A stretch of DNA of 64,000 bases. It comes from AC-56 sp963798705 (GTDB lineage Bacteria; Actinomycetota; Thermoleophilia; Solirubrobacterales; 70-9). The DNA lies in contig CAWCTW010000005.1 of assembly GCA_963798705.1 (NCBI GenBank), positions 682,001 through 746,000 of the forward strand, given 5' to 3'. Both the position numbers and the translations under genes were made by a program. This document shows positions 51,817 through 60,103 of this stretch, piece after piece. Under the pieces are notes generated by a model, which was not told the DNA's origin, searched no databases, and saw only the letters and a program-made list of their open reading frames with translations. Position 1 is the stretch's first letter. Each line of letters opens with the position of its first letter.

Positions 51817-51853
51817 AGACGCCCGGGCCCGCCCAACGATCGCGCTCCGCCGT

Positions 51854-51872
51854 GGTCCTAGGACCAATGTCC
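51854..51872 (+). promoter_or_regulatory. Response-regulator box, His-rich peptide gene
   Basis: GGTCCTAGGACCAATGTCC: a perfect 12-bp palindrome followed by a/tATGTCC. It matches 16 of 19 positions at 54223-54241; the two differing bases inside the palindrome change together so that symmetry is kept. It ends 63 bases before the ATG at 51936. A NarL/DevR-type site (GGAC-N4-GTCC) can be read within it. Confidence 0.7.
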
Positions 51873-51935
51873 CCTTGAAGGTCGGACCGGCCGCGCGCGA
51901 CCCTGGTCGGGCAGGCAACCGAAAAGGAGCTGGAG

Positions 51936-52136
51936 ATGACCAAGAGAATCGCGCGGGCAATGACGCTGTTGGGCGTGGCCGGGACGATCGTGATCGGCGG
52001 AGCCGGCATCGCGAACGCGAGCCACGGCGCCGACGATCCCCCAGGGCACCACCGACATCACCATCACGCTGGGGAGCGTCACCATCACGGGCACCACCAT
52101 CACCGTCATCACGGTGAGGGACGCAACCACCGCTGA
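51936..52136 (+). CDS. Exported histidine-rich peptide
   Basis: A 66-residue peptide. Residues 1-28 form a signal peptide (MTKRIARAMTLLGVAGTIVIGG, cleavage near ANA-SHG). The mature part of about 38 residues has 17 histidines in runs (HHRHHHH, RHHHGHHHH) with Asp, Glu and Arg, a composition that binds zinc, nickel or copper. ATG at 51936 is preceded by AAAAGGAGCTGGAG. It has no domain match. It is convergent with the response-regulator gene, and its promoter carries the box shared with the secreted protein at 54310. Likely an extracellular metal buffer or signal; this is inference. Confidence 0.82.
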   Translation: MTKRIARAMTLLGVAGTIVIGGAGIANASHGADDPPGHHRHHHHAGERHHHGHHHHRHHGEGRNHR

Positions 52137-52160
52137 GAAGTCCGCTGGAGGCACGGGACC

Positions 52161-52185
52161 GGGAGCCGGGCGACGCCTGGCTCCC
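52161..52185. terminator. Strong hairpin between convergent genes
   Basis: GGGAGCCGGGC-GAC-GCCTGGCTCCC: 11-base arms with ten Watson-Crick pairs and one G-U pair on the plus strand, 3-base loop. It lies after the His-rich peptide gene and just beyond the response-regulator stop, so it could end both messages. There is no T tract. Confidence 0.65.
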
Positions 52186-52196
52186 TGCCCCGCCGC

Positions 52197-52832
52197 CTAG
52201 CTTCCGCCGGAATCCGCACCCAGGCCGTGGCGCTGTGCCCACAGCGCCGCCTGGGTCCGATCGGTGACCCCGATCCGATGAAAGACGCTGGTCAGATGGG
52301 CCTTCACGGTCTTCTCGCTGATCTCGAGTCGTCGAGCGATCAGCTTGTTGGGCAGACCCTCGGCGACCAGCCCGAGGACCTCCCGCTCGCGCTTGGACAG
52401 GTCGGCGCGCTGCTCCTCGGAGCGTGCCGCGAGGAGCTGCCGGGCCGCGCGAGGTGCAAGCGGCGCCTCTCCGCGCGCTGCGGCTCGGATCGCCTCCAGG
52501 AGCTCCGCGGGCTCCGCATCCTTCAGGAGGTATCCGACCGCGCCGGCATCCAGGGCGGCCACCACGCGATCGCGATCGGAGAACGCCGTGAGCATGACCA
52601 CCCTCGTGTCCGGCTGCGTCTCGAGAATCGAGCTCGTCGCCTGGATGCCGTCGGGCTTCGGCATCGAGATGTCCATCAGGACGACGTCCGGCCGCAGCTC
52701 TTGGACGAGGGCCATCACCTCCTCGCCGTCCGCCGCCGTACCCACGACCTCGACGTCGTCGGCGCCACCCAGGAGCTCCACCAGACCTCCGCGAACGACG
52801 GCGTGATCCTCGGCCACGAGCACCGTGATCAT
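52197..52832 (-). CDS. NarL/LuxR-type response regulator
   Basis: A 211-residue two-domain regulator. The receiver domain (1-120) has the acidic pair in VAEDH, the phospho-acceptor Asp in DVVLMDISMP, Thr in VVMLTAF and Lys in YLLKDA. The DNA-binding domain (about 145-205) is LuxR type: LSKREREVLGLVAEGLPNKLIARRLEISEKTVKAHLTSVFHRIGVTDRTQ. ATG at 52832 overlaps the stop of the kinase gene as ATGA, so the pair is coupled. Candidate targets are the two promoters with the 19-bp box on either side of the operon. Confidence 0.95.
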   Translation of the reverse strand: MITVLVAEDHAVVRGGLVELLGGADDVEVVGTAADGEEVMALVQELRPDVVLMDISMPKPDGIQATSSILETQPDTRVVMLTAFSDRDRVVAALDAGAVGYLLKDAEPAELLEAIRAAARGEAPLAPRAARQLLAARSEEQRADLSKREREVLGLVAEGLPNKLIARRLEISEKTVKAHLTSVFHRIGVTDRTQAALWAQRHGLGADSGGS

Positions 52833-54160
52833 GGCGACGGCACGTCCAATCGGATTCGCGTGCCGCCGTCCAGGCCCGAGTCGATCGAGAGCTCCCCGGC
52901 GGCGTCCGCGGCAAGATCATGCATCAGCTGCAGCCCGAAGTGCCCGGCCGGCGAGGCCGGCGCCTCAAAGCCATGGCCGTTGTCGACAACCGTGAGGAAG
53001 GCCCGACCATCCGCGAGCCCGACCTCCACCTGGATCGTCGTAGGGCTTGCGTGGGTCGCGGCGTTGCGAACGGCCTCCTGCGCGACGCGAAAGAAGACCG
53101 CGTCGGTGTCGGGAGAAAGCCGCACTCCGGGCGCCATGTCCAAGTGGGTGGCGATGCCGCGCTCGTCGAGGGGTGCCAGGAGATCCGCGAGGGCGGACTC
53201 CAGGCCCTCCTCGCGAAGGCTCGGCGGATAGATCTCGACCAGCAGGCTGCGGAGCTCACGGACGCTCTGCCGGGTCTGGGCGGCGCCCCTCTCCAGCACC
53301 TCGCGTGTCGTGCCGTTCCCGCCACCGTTCGACCGCTTCGCTGCCGCCGCCAGGGAGAACGCGGTGCCGGCCAGGCTCTGGACCACCCCGTCGTGGAGGT
53401 CGCCGGCGATTCGCCGCCGCTCCCGGTCCGAGGCGTCGATCGCCCGCCTGAGCAGCGCCTCACGCTCCGCGTGGCCCCGGCGGAGCCGCCGCGCCATCGA
53501 CGCGGCGAGCGGAACCTGGAGCAGCGCGAGGATGAGCAGCGCTCCGACGAGTGCGGGCGCGAAGGCCTTCCACAGGCTCGACCCGCTGGAGGCGACGGAG
53601 CTGAAGCGCTGGTAGGTCTCGAACAGGAGGGGGCGCCCGCTCGGGGTCCGGATCCTCAGGTACACCTCCAGCACGTCTCCCCCGGAGCGCTCGAAGCGGT
53701 TCTCCGGCTGCGACAGATCGCTGATGCCCGCGTCCACGCCTCCCTCGCGCAGGACCTGGAGGTCGTCGGCGCCGAGCTCGTAACGCGAGCCGATCAGCCG
53801 GCGCTTGTCGGAGTAGACGATGCGGCCGTCGGCGGTCCAGATCTTCACCCGCTCGATCTGGCGGCGCAGCACGTCGTTCTCGACCACGCGGTCGAGGCGC
53901 CTGATGGCGGCCGGACGCTCGCGCAGGATGCCGTCCGTCACCTGGGGCTCGACGATCTGGCGACCGACGATCCGGTTCACGCTCTTGGCGTTGTCGATCG
54001 CCTCGGTGGTGCCGATGTGCCGCATCAGGAAGTAGCTCCCCACCCCGACGGCCGCGAGTGCCGCCAGCCCACCCACGGCGAACTTGGCTACGGCCGACGA
54101 GGTCGAAGGGCCTGCGGCGGATGAGCCCTCACTTGCCTGTCTCCGACCAAATCGAGCCAT
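52829..54160 (-). CDS. Membrane sensor histidine kinase (NarX/HisKA_3 type)
   Basis: A 443-residue kinase. Transmembrane segments at about 24-46 and 202-222 enclose an extracytoplasmic sensor of about 150 residues (RIVYSDKRRLIGSRYELG and ISDLSQPENRF inside). The phospho-accepting histidine is His256 in IAGDLHDGVVQSL. The ATPase domain has AVRNAATHASPT (N box), VDNGHGFE and GHFGLQLM. ATG at 54160 (MARFGRRQ) follows AAGGCAGAAAG and is favoured over the frame start at 54211. It is divergent from the secreted-protein gene at 54310, and the shared spacer (54161-54309) holds the regulatory box. The stimulus is unknown; a metal or envelope signal would fit the targets. Confidence 0.93.
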   Translation of the reverse strand: MARFGRRQASEGSSAAGPSTSSAVAKFAVGGLAALAAVGVGSYFLMRHIGTTEAIDNAKSVNRIVGRQIVEPQVTDGILRERPAAIRRLDRVVENDVLRRQIERVKIWTADGRIVYSDKRRLIGSRYELGADDLQVLREGGVDAGISDLSQPENRFERSGGDVLEVYLRIRTPSGRPLLFETYQRFSSVASSGSSLWKAFAPALVGALLILALLQVPLAASMARRLRRGHAEREALLRRAIDASDRERRRIAGDLHDGVVQSLAGTAFSLAAAAKRSNGGGNGTTREVLERGAAQTRQSVRELRSLLVEIYPPSLREEGLESALADLLAPLDERGIATHLDMAPGVRLSPDTDAVFFRVAQEAVRNAATHASPTTIQVEVGLADGRAFLTVVDNGHGFEAPASPAGHFGLQLMHDLAADAAGELSIDSGLDGGTRIRLDVPSP

Positions 54161-54222
54161 CTTTCTGCCTTGCACTCTCAACCCGTCCTGGGACCAAACG
54201 TCACGCACCAAGCCTAGGACCC

Positions 54223-54241
54223 GGTCGTACGACCTATGTCC
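54223..54241 (+). promoter_or_regulatory. Response-regulator box, kinase/secreted-protein spacer
   Basis: GGTCGTACGACCTATGTCC: a perfect 12-bp palindrome plus tATGTCC, the partner of the box at 51854-51872. It ends 68 bases before the ATG at 54310, nearly the same spacing as at the other site, and lies 63 bases upstream of the kinase ATG on the other strand. It may serve both directions, including feedback on the kinase/regulator operon. CCTAGGACC (54213-54221) next to it resembles half of the first box. Confidence 0.7.
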
Positions 54242-54309
54242 AATTGCGCTTTCGACCCGTCCGCTGGGACGCTGCAGATCCTGCTACCCGAGCCATATTG
54301 GAGGCATCG

Positions 54310-54696
54310 ATGAGAGCACGTATCAGCATCGCGGTCATAGGCATTCTCGCGGCCATGGCGCTCGTCGCCGTACCCGCGGCGTCCGCCGCCACGGACATCC
54401 ACCAGGCGACCCTGAAGGGGTCAGCACGGTTCCCGGCCGTCAACGGCAAGGCGAAGTTCTCGCGCGACGACGGGATCCGCCAGCTGGAGGCCGAGATCCA
54501 GCATGCAAAGCCCCTGGCCGGCACCAAGGTGAGGTTCAAGGTGAGCGGCGCCCTCGTGGGAGCGGCGACTGTGAATAGGCTCGGAACCGCCCGAATCGAC
54601 AGGTCCGGCAAAGCGGTCCCGAACGTCACCGCCGGGTCGACGATCCAGGTGCGGAGGCTGAACAACGTCCTCGTCGCCTCCGGCCGCTTCTCCTGA
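54310..54696 (+). CDS. Small secreted protein, unknown function
   Basis: A 128-residue exported protein. Residues 1-26 are a signal peptide (MRARISIAVIGILAAMALVAVPAASA). The mature part is probably all beta: TLKGSARFPAVNGKAKFSRDDG, RQLEAEIQHAKPLAGTKVRFKVSG, VGAATVNRLGTARID and GSTIQVRRLNNVLVASGRFS. I do not recognise the family, although the small 'LKGS..fp.vnGkakfs' pattern recurs in secreted actinobacterial proteins. ATG at 54310 has GGAGG five bases upstream. It is divergent from the kinase gene and shares the promoter box, so it is a probable output of that two-component system. Confidence 0.75.
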   Translation: MRARISIAVIGILAAMALVAVPAASAATDIHQATLKGSARFPAVNGKAKFSRDDGIRQLEAEIQHAKPLAGTKVRFKVSGALVGAATVNRLGTARIDRSGKAVPNVTAGSTIQVRRLNNVLVASGRFS

Positions 54697-54731
54697 ATCG
54701 GGGCTTACGCCCGGATTCCTGGGAGCAGGAC

Positions 54732-54763
54732 GGCACCGGGAGCTCTGATGAGCTCCCGGTGCC
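54732..54763. terminator. Perfect 13-bp hairpin
   Basis: GGCACCGGGAGCT (54732-54744) and AGCTCCCGGTGCC (54751-54763) pair fully around the 6-base loop CTGATG, 36 bases after the secreted-protein stop. No T run follows. It probably terminates that gene. The remaining 54764-55003 shows no gene. Confidence 0.65.
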
Positions 54764-55003
54764 TCGGTATGGCCCGCTCCATCTCCGAGCTCATCCACAC
54801 CTGCCATCGGGTGGCGGATCTGGATCGCTCGATATCGCAATCGCGGTCGGCGACTCTCGAGGGCCTCGCCGGCGTCGCGATCGGGCCCGAGCGGCCTCCC
54901 TGCAGGTGAGCGACGGGGGAGCGTCCGCGACCCCGACGACCACCGGATCGGGCCGCTCGAATCGGATCCTGCCCAGCCTTCCCTTCCTGCGACCCGCACC
55001 GGG

Positions 55004-55699
55004 TCAGGCCGGCGGCGCCGGCAGCTGCGTCAGCTGCACGAGGGAGATGACCAGCAGCAGGGCCCCGAGCGCGACGAGCGCGTAGCGCCCGCCCCGGACC
55101 GGGAAGTGGGTGCTGATGCCGACGAGGAAGAGGACGCTCGCAAGGAAGACGGTCGTCCGGACGTACTTGTCCGACCGCTCTCCCGCCTCCGCGCCCTCGT
55201 TGAACTCCTCGGTCGCCCGCGCGTCCAGCGCCTTTGCCTTCGCCAGCCCCGGCTCCCGGTACTGCGGCATGTAGGTGGGGCCCCTCGGGGCGGCGGGATT
55301 CGTCTCCGGATGCCTGGCGCGCCACGCCTCGAAGGCGTCGCGGAACCCAGGCCGGAAGCGATGCTCCGCGAGGGCCATCGCGGGCTTGTCGTGGACCGTG
55401 AAAGCGGCGAACCACGCCTCGAAGGCCGAGGAGTCGAAGTTGCGCAGGTCGACGGCGTCGAGGTTGGCGCGGTTGGCCTCGGTCCTCGCGGTCGAGGCCT
55501 CGGCGAGCGTCACCCGAGACTCGGTGCTCCACTTCGCCGCCGCATAGCCGGACCATGCGGCCATCAGGGCCACGATCGACAGAAGCACGGCCTCGACGAT
55601 CGAAACCAGTCGATCGCGGCGCTCGTGCGCACCGGCGCCGTGCTCGGCATGGCCCGCGATCTCCTTGCCCACCTCCTGTGGCGACATCCCCTCCGGCAT
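55004..55699 (-). CDS. Three-helix membrane protein (DUF4337-like)
   Basis: A 231-residue protein. A charged cytosolic start (MPEGMSPQEVGKEIAGHAEHGAGAHER) leads into helix 1 (LVSIVEAVLLSIVALMAAWSGYAAAKW), then a long helical soluble part of about 115 residues, and a C-terminal helix pair (FLASVLFLVGISTHF, YALVALGALLLVISLVQLTQL). The layout resembles DUF4337 proteins, whose function is unknown; the match is tentative. ATG at 55699 is preceded by GGGGGTCGA. It is divergent from the MFS gene with about 105 bases between. Confidence 0.7.
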   Translation of the reverse strand: MPEGMSPQEVGKEIAGHAEHGAGAHERRDRLVSIVEAVLLSIVALMAAWSGYAAAKWSTESRVTLAEASTARTEANRANLDAVDLRNFDSSAFEAWFAAFTVHDKPAMALAEHRFRPGFRDAFEAWRARHPETNPAAPRGPTYMPQYREPGLAKAKALDARATEEFNEGAEAGERSDKYVRTTVFLASVLFLVGISTHFPVRGGRYALVALGALLLVISLVQLTQLPAPPA

Positions 55700-55804
55700 T
55701 CGACCCCCTTCGCTTCCTTGCCCAGCAGACGATAGTCGGGCGGGCGCCGTCGCCATCCGTCCGAATGGTCGCGGGACCGCAACGCGATAGGAATAGGCGA
55801 CTCC

Positions 55805-57232
55805 GTGCGGCTCCACCACCACATGCCCCGCTCCTCCCCCGACGACTCGTACGCGGGACAGGGAGCTTCGCCGGCCCTGGTCCTGGCCGCCGCCGGCATG
55901 GCGATGTTCCTCACCGACCTCGACTTCTTCGCCCTGAACCTGTCGGTGCCGCGCATGGCCCAGGACCTCGACACGTCGGCAACCAACATGCAGTGGGTCA
56001 TCAGCGGATACATGCTGGCGCTGGCGGCTTTCCTCATCCCGGGCGGCCGGCTCGGCGACATCCTGGGGCGCAAGCGGATGCTCGTCGTCGGACTGGGGAT
56101 CTTCGGCACGGCCGCGGTGCTGTGCGGAACGGCGTCGTCGGCCGGCGTTCTGATCGGCTTCCGGGTGGTTCAGGGAATGGGCGCCGCGATCCTGTTCCCG
56201 ATCTGCATCGCCGTGGTGACCAACGCCTTTCCACCGGAGTGCCGCAAGCGCGCGATCGGCAACCTCTACGGGATCGGCGCCCTGGCCACGGCCGTTGGGC
56301 CGTTCGTGGGCGGCGCGGTCACCGACGAGCTCGGCTGGCGCTGGGTGCTCCTTCTGCAGGCTCCGGTGGCGGTCGCGGCGATCCTGCTCGCCCTGATCGG
56401 AGTGCGTGAGTCGCGCGACCCGAATGCGCCGGGACGGATCGACCTGCCCGGCCTGCTTGCCGTTGCGCTCGGCATCGCGACGCTGACGTTCGCGATCGAT
56501 CGCGGCGAGGTCTGGGGCTGGGGATCTGCGGCGACCCTGGGCACGTTCGCCGGCGGGGTCCTGCTCCTCGTCGGATTCGCCCTCATCGAGCGCCGGGTCA
56601 GATGGCCGCTGGTCGACCTGTCCCTGTTTCGCAACGTCCCTTACGTCGTCGTGACGCTCGCTGGAACCGTGGCCAACACGTGCTTCGTGGTGACCCTGTT
56701 CGCCGCCACCCTGTACCTGCAACAGGTGGGGGGCCACTCGCCGCTCGTCGCGGGCGTGATCTTCCTGAGCGCCTCCGCGACGCTCGCGGTCGCCGGCCCG
56801 CTCTCCGGCGTTCTCGGAGAGCGCTTCGACATCCCGAGGCTGATGGGCCTGTCGATCGTCGTCGGCGCGGCGGGACTCCTCGCGCTCTCCCTGGATGCGT
56901 CGCTCGGCGTCTACCTGCCGGGACTCGCGGTCTTCGGCATCGGCTATGGGCTGTGCTGGTCGCTGTCCAGCATCGGCACCCAGACCGTCGTCGCGCCCGA
57001 CCGGGCGGGCGAGGCATCCGGGGTCACCCTGGCGCTCGTCGTCGGCGTGGCGGGCCTCGGAGTCGCGCTCGTGGCGGCCCTGATCGAGATCGTCAGCGGA
57101 GGGGGCACCGGCCAGGGCGACGCGATCGAGGACATCCTGCGGATGCTCGCGGTCGCCTCCGCCGTATTCGGCGCGGCCCTGGCGCTGACCGGCGGCCGCG
57201 CCGCGCACCGCGCCGTGATGGACGCGACCTAG
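55805..57232 (+). CDS. MFS multidrug transporter (DHA2/EmrB-like)
   Basis: A 475-residue, probably 14-helix drug:proton antiporter. FLTDLDFFALNLSVPRMAQDL is helix 1 with the conserved acidic residues (normally LD.TIvnvALP), WVISGYMLALAAFLIPGGRLGDILGRKR contains motif A, GFRVVQGMGAAILFP motif B and GPFVGGAVTDELGWRWVLLLQAP motif C. No TetR partner is adjacent. GTG at 55805 or ATG at 55823 could be the start. It is convergent with the hypothetical gene that ends at 57236. Confidence 0.9.
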   Translation: MRLHHHMPRSSPDDSYAGQGASPALVLAAAGMAMFLTDLDFFALNLSVPRMAQDLDTSATNMQWVISGYMLALAAFLIPGGRLGDILGRKRMLVVGLGIFGTAAVLCGTASSAGVLIGFRVVQGMGAAILFPICIAVVTNAFPPECRKRAIGNLYGIGALATAVGPFVGGAVTDELGWRWVLLLQAPVAVAAILLALIGVRESRDPNAPGRIDLPGLLAVALGIATLTFAIDRGEVWGWGSAATLGTFAGGVLLLVGFALIERRVRWPLVDLSLFRNVPYVVVTLAGTVANTCFVVTLFAATLYLQQVGGHSPLVAGVIFLSASATLAVAGPLSGVLGERFDIPRLMGLSIVVGAAGLLALSLDASLGVYLPGLAVFGIGYGLCWSLSSIGTQTVVAPDRAGEASGVTLALVVGVAGLGVALVAALIEIVSGGGTGQGDAIEDILRMLAVASAVFGAALALTGGRAAHRAVMDAT

Positions 57233-57235
57233 CGT

Positions 57236-57883
57236 CTAGTCATCCTGCGGAATCTCACCCCGAAGCGCTCCCACGCAGGAGGCGGGCAGCTCAACCCGCG
57301 CGAGCGACCGCAGAAAGCCGCGAGCGACGAACACGTGGATCCGCAGCTGCGTGACGCCGTAGAGCCACGTGCCGAGTCGCGAGAATCGTCCGCTGGCGCG
57401 TAGCCATGGATAGAAGTTGCGAACGGCGACCCGGAGCTCGAGCCGAGCCTGACCGGCTGGCGCGGGCTCGCGGTGGCGCTCGACCGTAATCCGCAGGTAG
57501 CCGTTGCCCCGGCCCTCCCTGGCGACAAGCAGGCCGCGCTCGATCGGCCACTCGACCGCGCCGCCCGTCGCGTCCGTTCGATATCGCGGCGCACGAAAGC
57601 GAAGCAGCGCGAGGGGGCGCGCCACCAGCACGACCGTGCGGGCATCGGGCTCGTACACGATGCGCACCAGGCCGAGCGAGACACGGCGCAGGTAGCGCCA
57701 GTAGGCGCGCGCCAGGCGCTCCAGGTACTCGCTCGACCAGAGTCGGGCGAGCGTGGCCTCGGGCAGGAGCATGGTGGCCTCCTGAACCGACTCGACGGCA
57801 CCACTCTCCGGGACGTGCTCGCCGGCCGGCGGATCGGCCAGGCTGATGACGACGGCGGATCGGTCGGTGCGGGCGGGAGTCAT
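57236..57883 (-). CDS. Conserved-looking hypothetical protein
   Basis: A 215-residue basic protein without signal peptide or clear membrane helix. Segments LLPEATLARLWSSEYLERLARAYWRYLRRVSLGLVRIVYEP, ALLRFRAPRYRTDATGGAVEWPIERGLLVAREG and RNFYPWLRASGRFSRLGTWLYGVTQLRIHVFVARGFLRSL suggest a ligand-binding fold of strands around helices; the family is not recognised. ATG at 57883 overlaps the stop of the upstream NAD(P)-binding gene as ATGA. The pairing suggests that it works with that oxidoreductase-like protein. Confidence 0.7.
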   Translation of the reverse strand: MTPARTDRSAVVISLADPPAGEHVPESGAVESVQEATMLLPEATLARLWSSEYLERLARAYWRYLRRVSLGLVRIVYEPDARTVVLVARPLALLRFRAPRYRTDATGGAVEWPIERGLLVAREGRGNGYLRITVERHREPAPAGQARLELRVAVRNFYPWLRASGRFSRLGTWLYGVTQLRIHVFVARGFLRSLARVELPASCVGALRGEIPQDD

Positions 57884-58854
57884 CCGGTCCTGTGTTGGGA
57901 CACACCAGGCGTCTCCCGATCCTCCGCGAGTGCACGCCGCAGTGCCTCCATGAACCGGATCGGACTGATGTCGAACATGGCAGCCCCGGACGGGTCGGTG
58001 ACGACCGTCGGGGTGGTCAGGCTCTCGACGAGCGGGCGTGCCACCCCGGCGTCGACCGGAGTGACCAGCCCGATCCACAGCGACGACAGCCAGGGCGTGA
58101 TGAGCGGCACCGGGATTCGCGGGCGCCGGCGCACGTCCAGCGCGTCGGCCATCAGGTTGAGCATGTCGCCGTACGAGAGGACGTCGGGTCCTCCGATCTG
58201 TACCTCCCTTCCCCGCGTCTCGTCAATTTCGGGGGCGGACCGCAGATATGCGATCACGTCGTCGATCCCGATCGGCTGGGTGGGCTTCTCCAGCCAGGCG
58301 GGCCCGATCATCGCGGGCAGCCGCTGCACCAGGTATCGAAGGGTCCGGTAGGACTCGCTGCCTGACCCCACCACCATTCCCGCCCGGAAATGGGTGAGCG
58401 GAGGTCCCAGGCGCGAAAGGATCTCGGCGGTCCTCTGGCGACTGCGAAGATGCTCGGATCGCGGCTGCTCCCCGAGCCCGCCCAGATAGATCGTGCGCTC
58501 AATCCCCTCCGTGGCCGCCATCCGCGCGAAGTTCTCCGCGGCGCGCCGCTCCGTCTCCTCGAAGGCGCCCGCCGCGCCGCGACCCATCGCATGAATCAGG
58601 TAGTACGCGATCTCGACGTCCGTTCCGGCCCCCTCGAGCGCGTCGGCATCCAGCACGTCTGCCTCGTGGAGCTCCACGTCGCGCTCGGCGAGGTGTTGCG
58701 CTCGGGAGGCATCGCGCACGAGGCACCGCACCTCCCAGCCCGCATCCGCCAAGGCGCCGGCGAGCCGCCCTCCCACGAACCCGGTCGCGCCTGTCACCAG
58801 GGCGCGAGAGCTCACGTCGTCGCTCGATTGCTCGCAGCGGGCATCGAAAGGCAT
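57880..58854 (-). CDS. NAD(P)-binding atypical SDR (NmrA-like)
   Basis: A 324-residue Rossmann protein. ALVTGATGFVGGRLAGALADAGWEVRCLVRD is the cofactor motif. HAMGRGAAGAFEETERRAAENFARMAATEGIERTIYLGGLGE matches the group that includes YfcH/NmrA-like and 'NAD(P)H-binding' proteins, which lack the usual YxxxK catalytic pair and often act as redox sensors or in lipid metabolism. GTG at 58815 is an alternative start that removes 13 residues of unlike sequence. Its stop overlaps the hypothetical protein gene downstream (ATGA). Confidence 0.82.
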   Translation of the reverse strand: MPFDARCEQSSDDVSSRALVTGATGFVGGRLAGALADAGWEVRCLVRDASRAQHLAERDVELHEADVLDADALEGAGTDVEIAYYLIHAMGRGAAGAFEETERRAAENFARMAATEGIERTIYLGGLGEQPRSEHLRSRQRTAEILSRLGPPLTHFRAGMVVGSGSESYRTLRYLVQRLPAMIGPAWLEKPTQPIGIDDVIAYLRSAPEIDETRGREVQIGGPDVLSYGDMLNLMADALDVRRRPRIPVPLITPWLSSLWIGLVTPVDAGVARPLVESLTTPTVVTDPSGAAMFDISPIRFMEALRRALAEDRETPGVSQHRTG

Positions 58855-58990
58855 TCTCCCCGACGAGCTTGCGACGGCCGTCCAGTGCGCCACCGGCCCG
58901 GCTCACCGGTACCCTGCGGCTCGGACCGCCAGGCGTCGGACCCGGGCTTCGGCCGGCCGCGTCCAAGGTCCTGGCGGTTGCGTCCGCTCG

Positions 58991-60064
58991 CTATGCAGGA
59001 GGGCGCCCGGTCACTTCGGACCGCGACATGCTTCCGAGCAGGCCCGCTTCGGGAAGCGGGCGAAGGCGAGCCCGCCTGCGCACGCCGGCGGGACCTGCCG
59101 ACCGCGCGCGCGCTTCGGCCGTCACGTGGGGCACCGCGCGCCTGCGCTCCCACCAGCCCCACGCGCCCGTCACCGCGCCGGCATACATGAACCCGAGCAC
59201 CACGTCGAAGAAGTAGTGCTCGCCGGTCGCCATTAGCGTCAGGCCCATCGCCAGCGGATAGAGCGCCAGCAGCGGTCGCAGCCAGGGCCGGACGCGCCCC
59301 CAGAGGAACAGCGCCACGAGGGCGGTGAACGCGCAGTGCAGGGAAGGGACGGCCGCGACCTCGTTGACGCTCGCCTGGCCCTCCGAGAAGAGCCCGGCGG
59401 TCCCCGTCCCGAGCACCTCCCATCCGTTCGCGGTGGTCCGGCTGACGTGCTCCAGCAGGCCCATCTCGCTCGCCATCCACGGCGGCGCCGCCGGGAAGGC
59501 GATGTAGGTGGCGAGGCCCACGAGCGCAAGCGTCACCACCCGGTTGGTGAACCGCTTGAAGGCGGGCCTGTCGCGGGCCCAGAGGAAGCCGGCCACCGTG
59601 AACGGGACGATGAAGTACGAGGTGTAGACGAGCGTGAATGCGACCTCCCAGGAGCGGACGACGCCGGAGTCGTGCAGGTGGGCCTGGAGCCACTCGGTGG
59701 GCGTGTCGCCGAAGAAGAGGAAGCGATCGAACGCGATCATCGGGTGCGCGTGGACGCCGATCCCGAGGGAGTCGGCCGCGCCGCGGGTGAAGTCGTAGGC
59801 GCTGAGCACCACCACGAGCGGCAGCCAGTCCACGACGAGCCGCAGGATCTGCTGCGGAGGCCGGCCCAGCGAGGCGCAGACCAGGGCGCCGCAGACCCAG
59901 GCGACCACCAGCTCACGCTGGACCGGGATCCCGTACTTGGCGCTCCAGGCCGCCATCGACAGGAGGTAGACGGCGAGGGCGCAGCGCCGCACCGCGGGCC
60001 AGTGCGCAAAGCGCGTCGCGGCTCCCCGCTCCGCCCCGGCTCGTGCGATGTCTGTCGCGCTCAT
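58991..60064 (-). CDS. PAP2-superfamily lipid phosphatase (AUR1-like)
   Basis: A 357-residue membrane phosphatase with six or more helices. VPSLHCAFTALVALFLWGR carries the PSLHxA motif and ATGEHYFFDVVLGFMYAG the GEHYxxD motif, supplying the two catalytic histidines and the aspartate on the outer face. The spacing and the absence of the first KxxxxxxRP motif fit the AUR1/inositolphosphotransferase-like branch more than simple phosphatases. It may remove or transfer phospho-head groups from lipids. ATG at 60064 is preferred (AGGCGGG before it). It follows the flippase-like gene by 39 bases, likely in one operon. Confidence 0.85.
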   Translation of the reverse strand: MSATDIARAGAERGAATRFAHWPAVRRCALAVYLLSMAAWSAKYGIPVQRELVVAWVCGALVCASLGRPPQQILRLVVDWLPLVVVLSAYDFTRGAADSLGIGVHAHPMIAFDRFLFFGDTPTEWLQAHLHDSGVVRSWEVAFTLVYTSYFIVPFTVAGFLWARDRPAFKRFTNRVVTLALVGLATYIAFPAAPPWMASEMGLLEHVSRTTANGWEVLGTGTAGLFSEGQASVNEVAAVPSLHCAFTALVALFLWGRVRPWLRPLLALYPLAMGLTLMATGEHYFFDVVLGFMYAGAVTGAWGWWERRRAVPHVTAEARARSAGPAGVRRRARLRPLPEAGLLGSMSRSEVTGRPPA

Positions 60065-60103
60065 CCCGCCTAATTTACGTGCCGAGCATGGTGCGTTCAC
60101 GCC

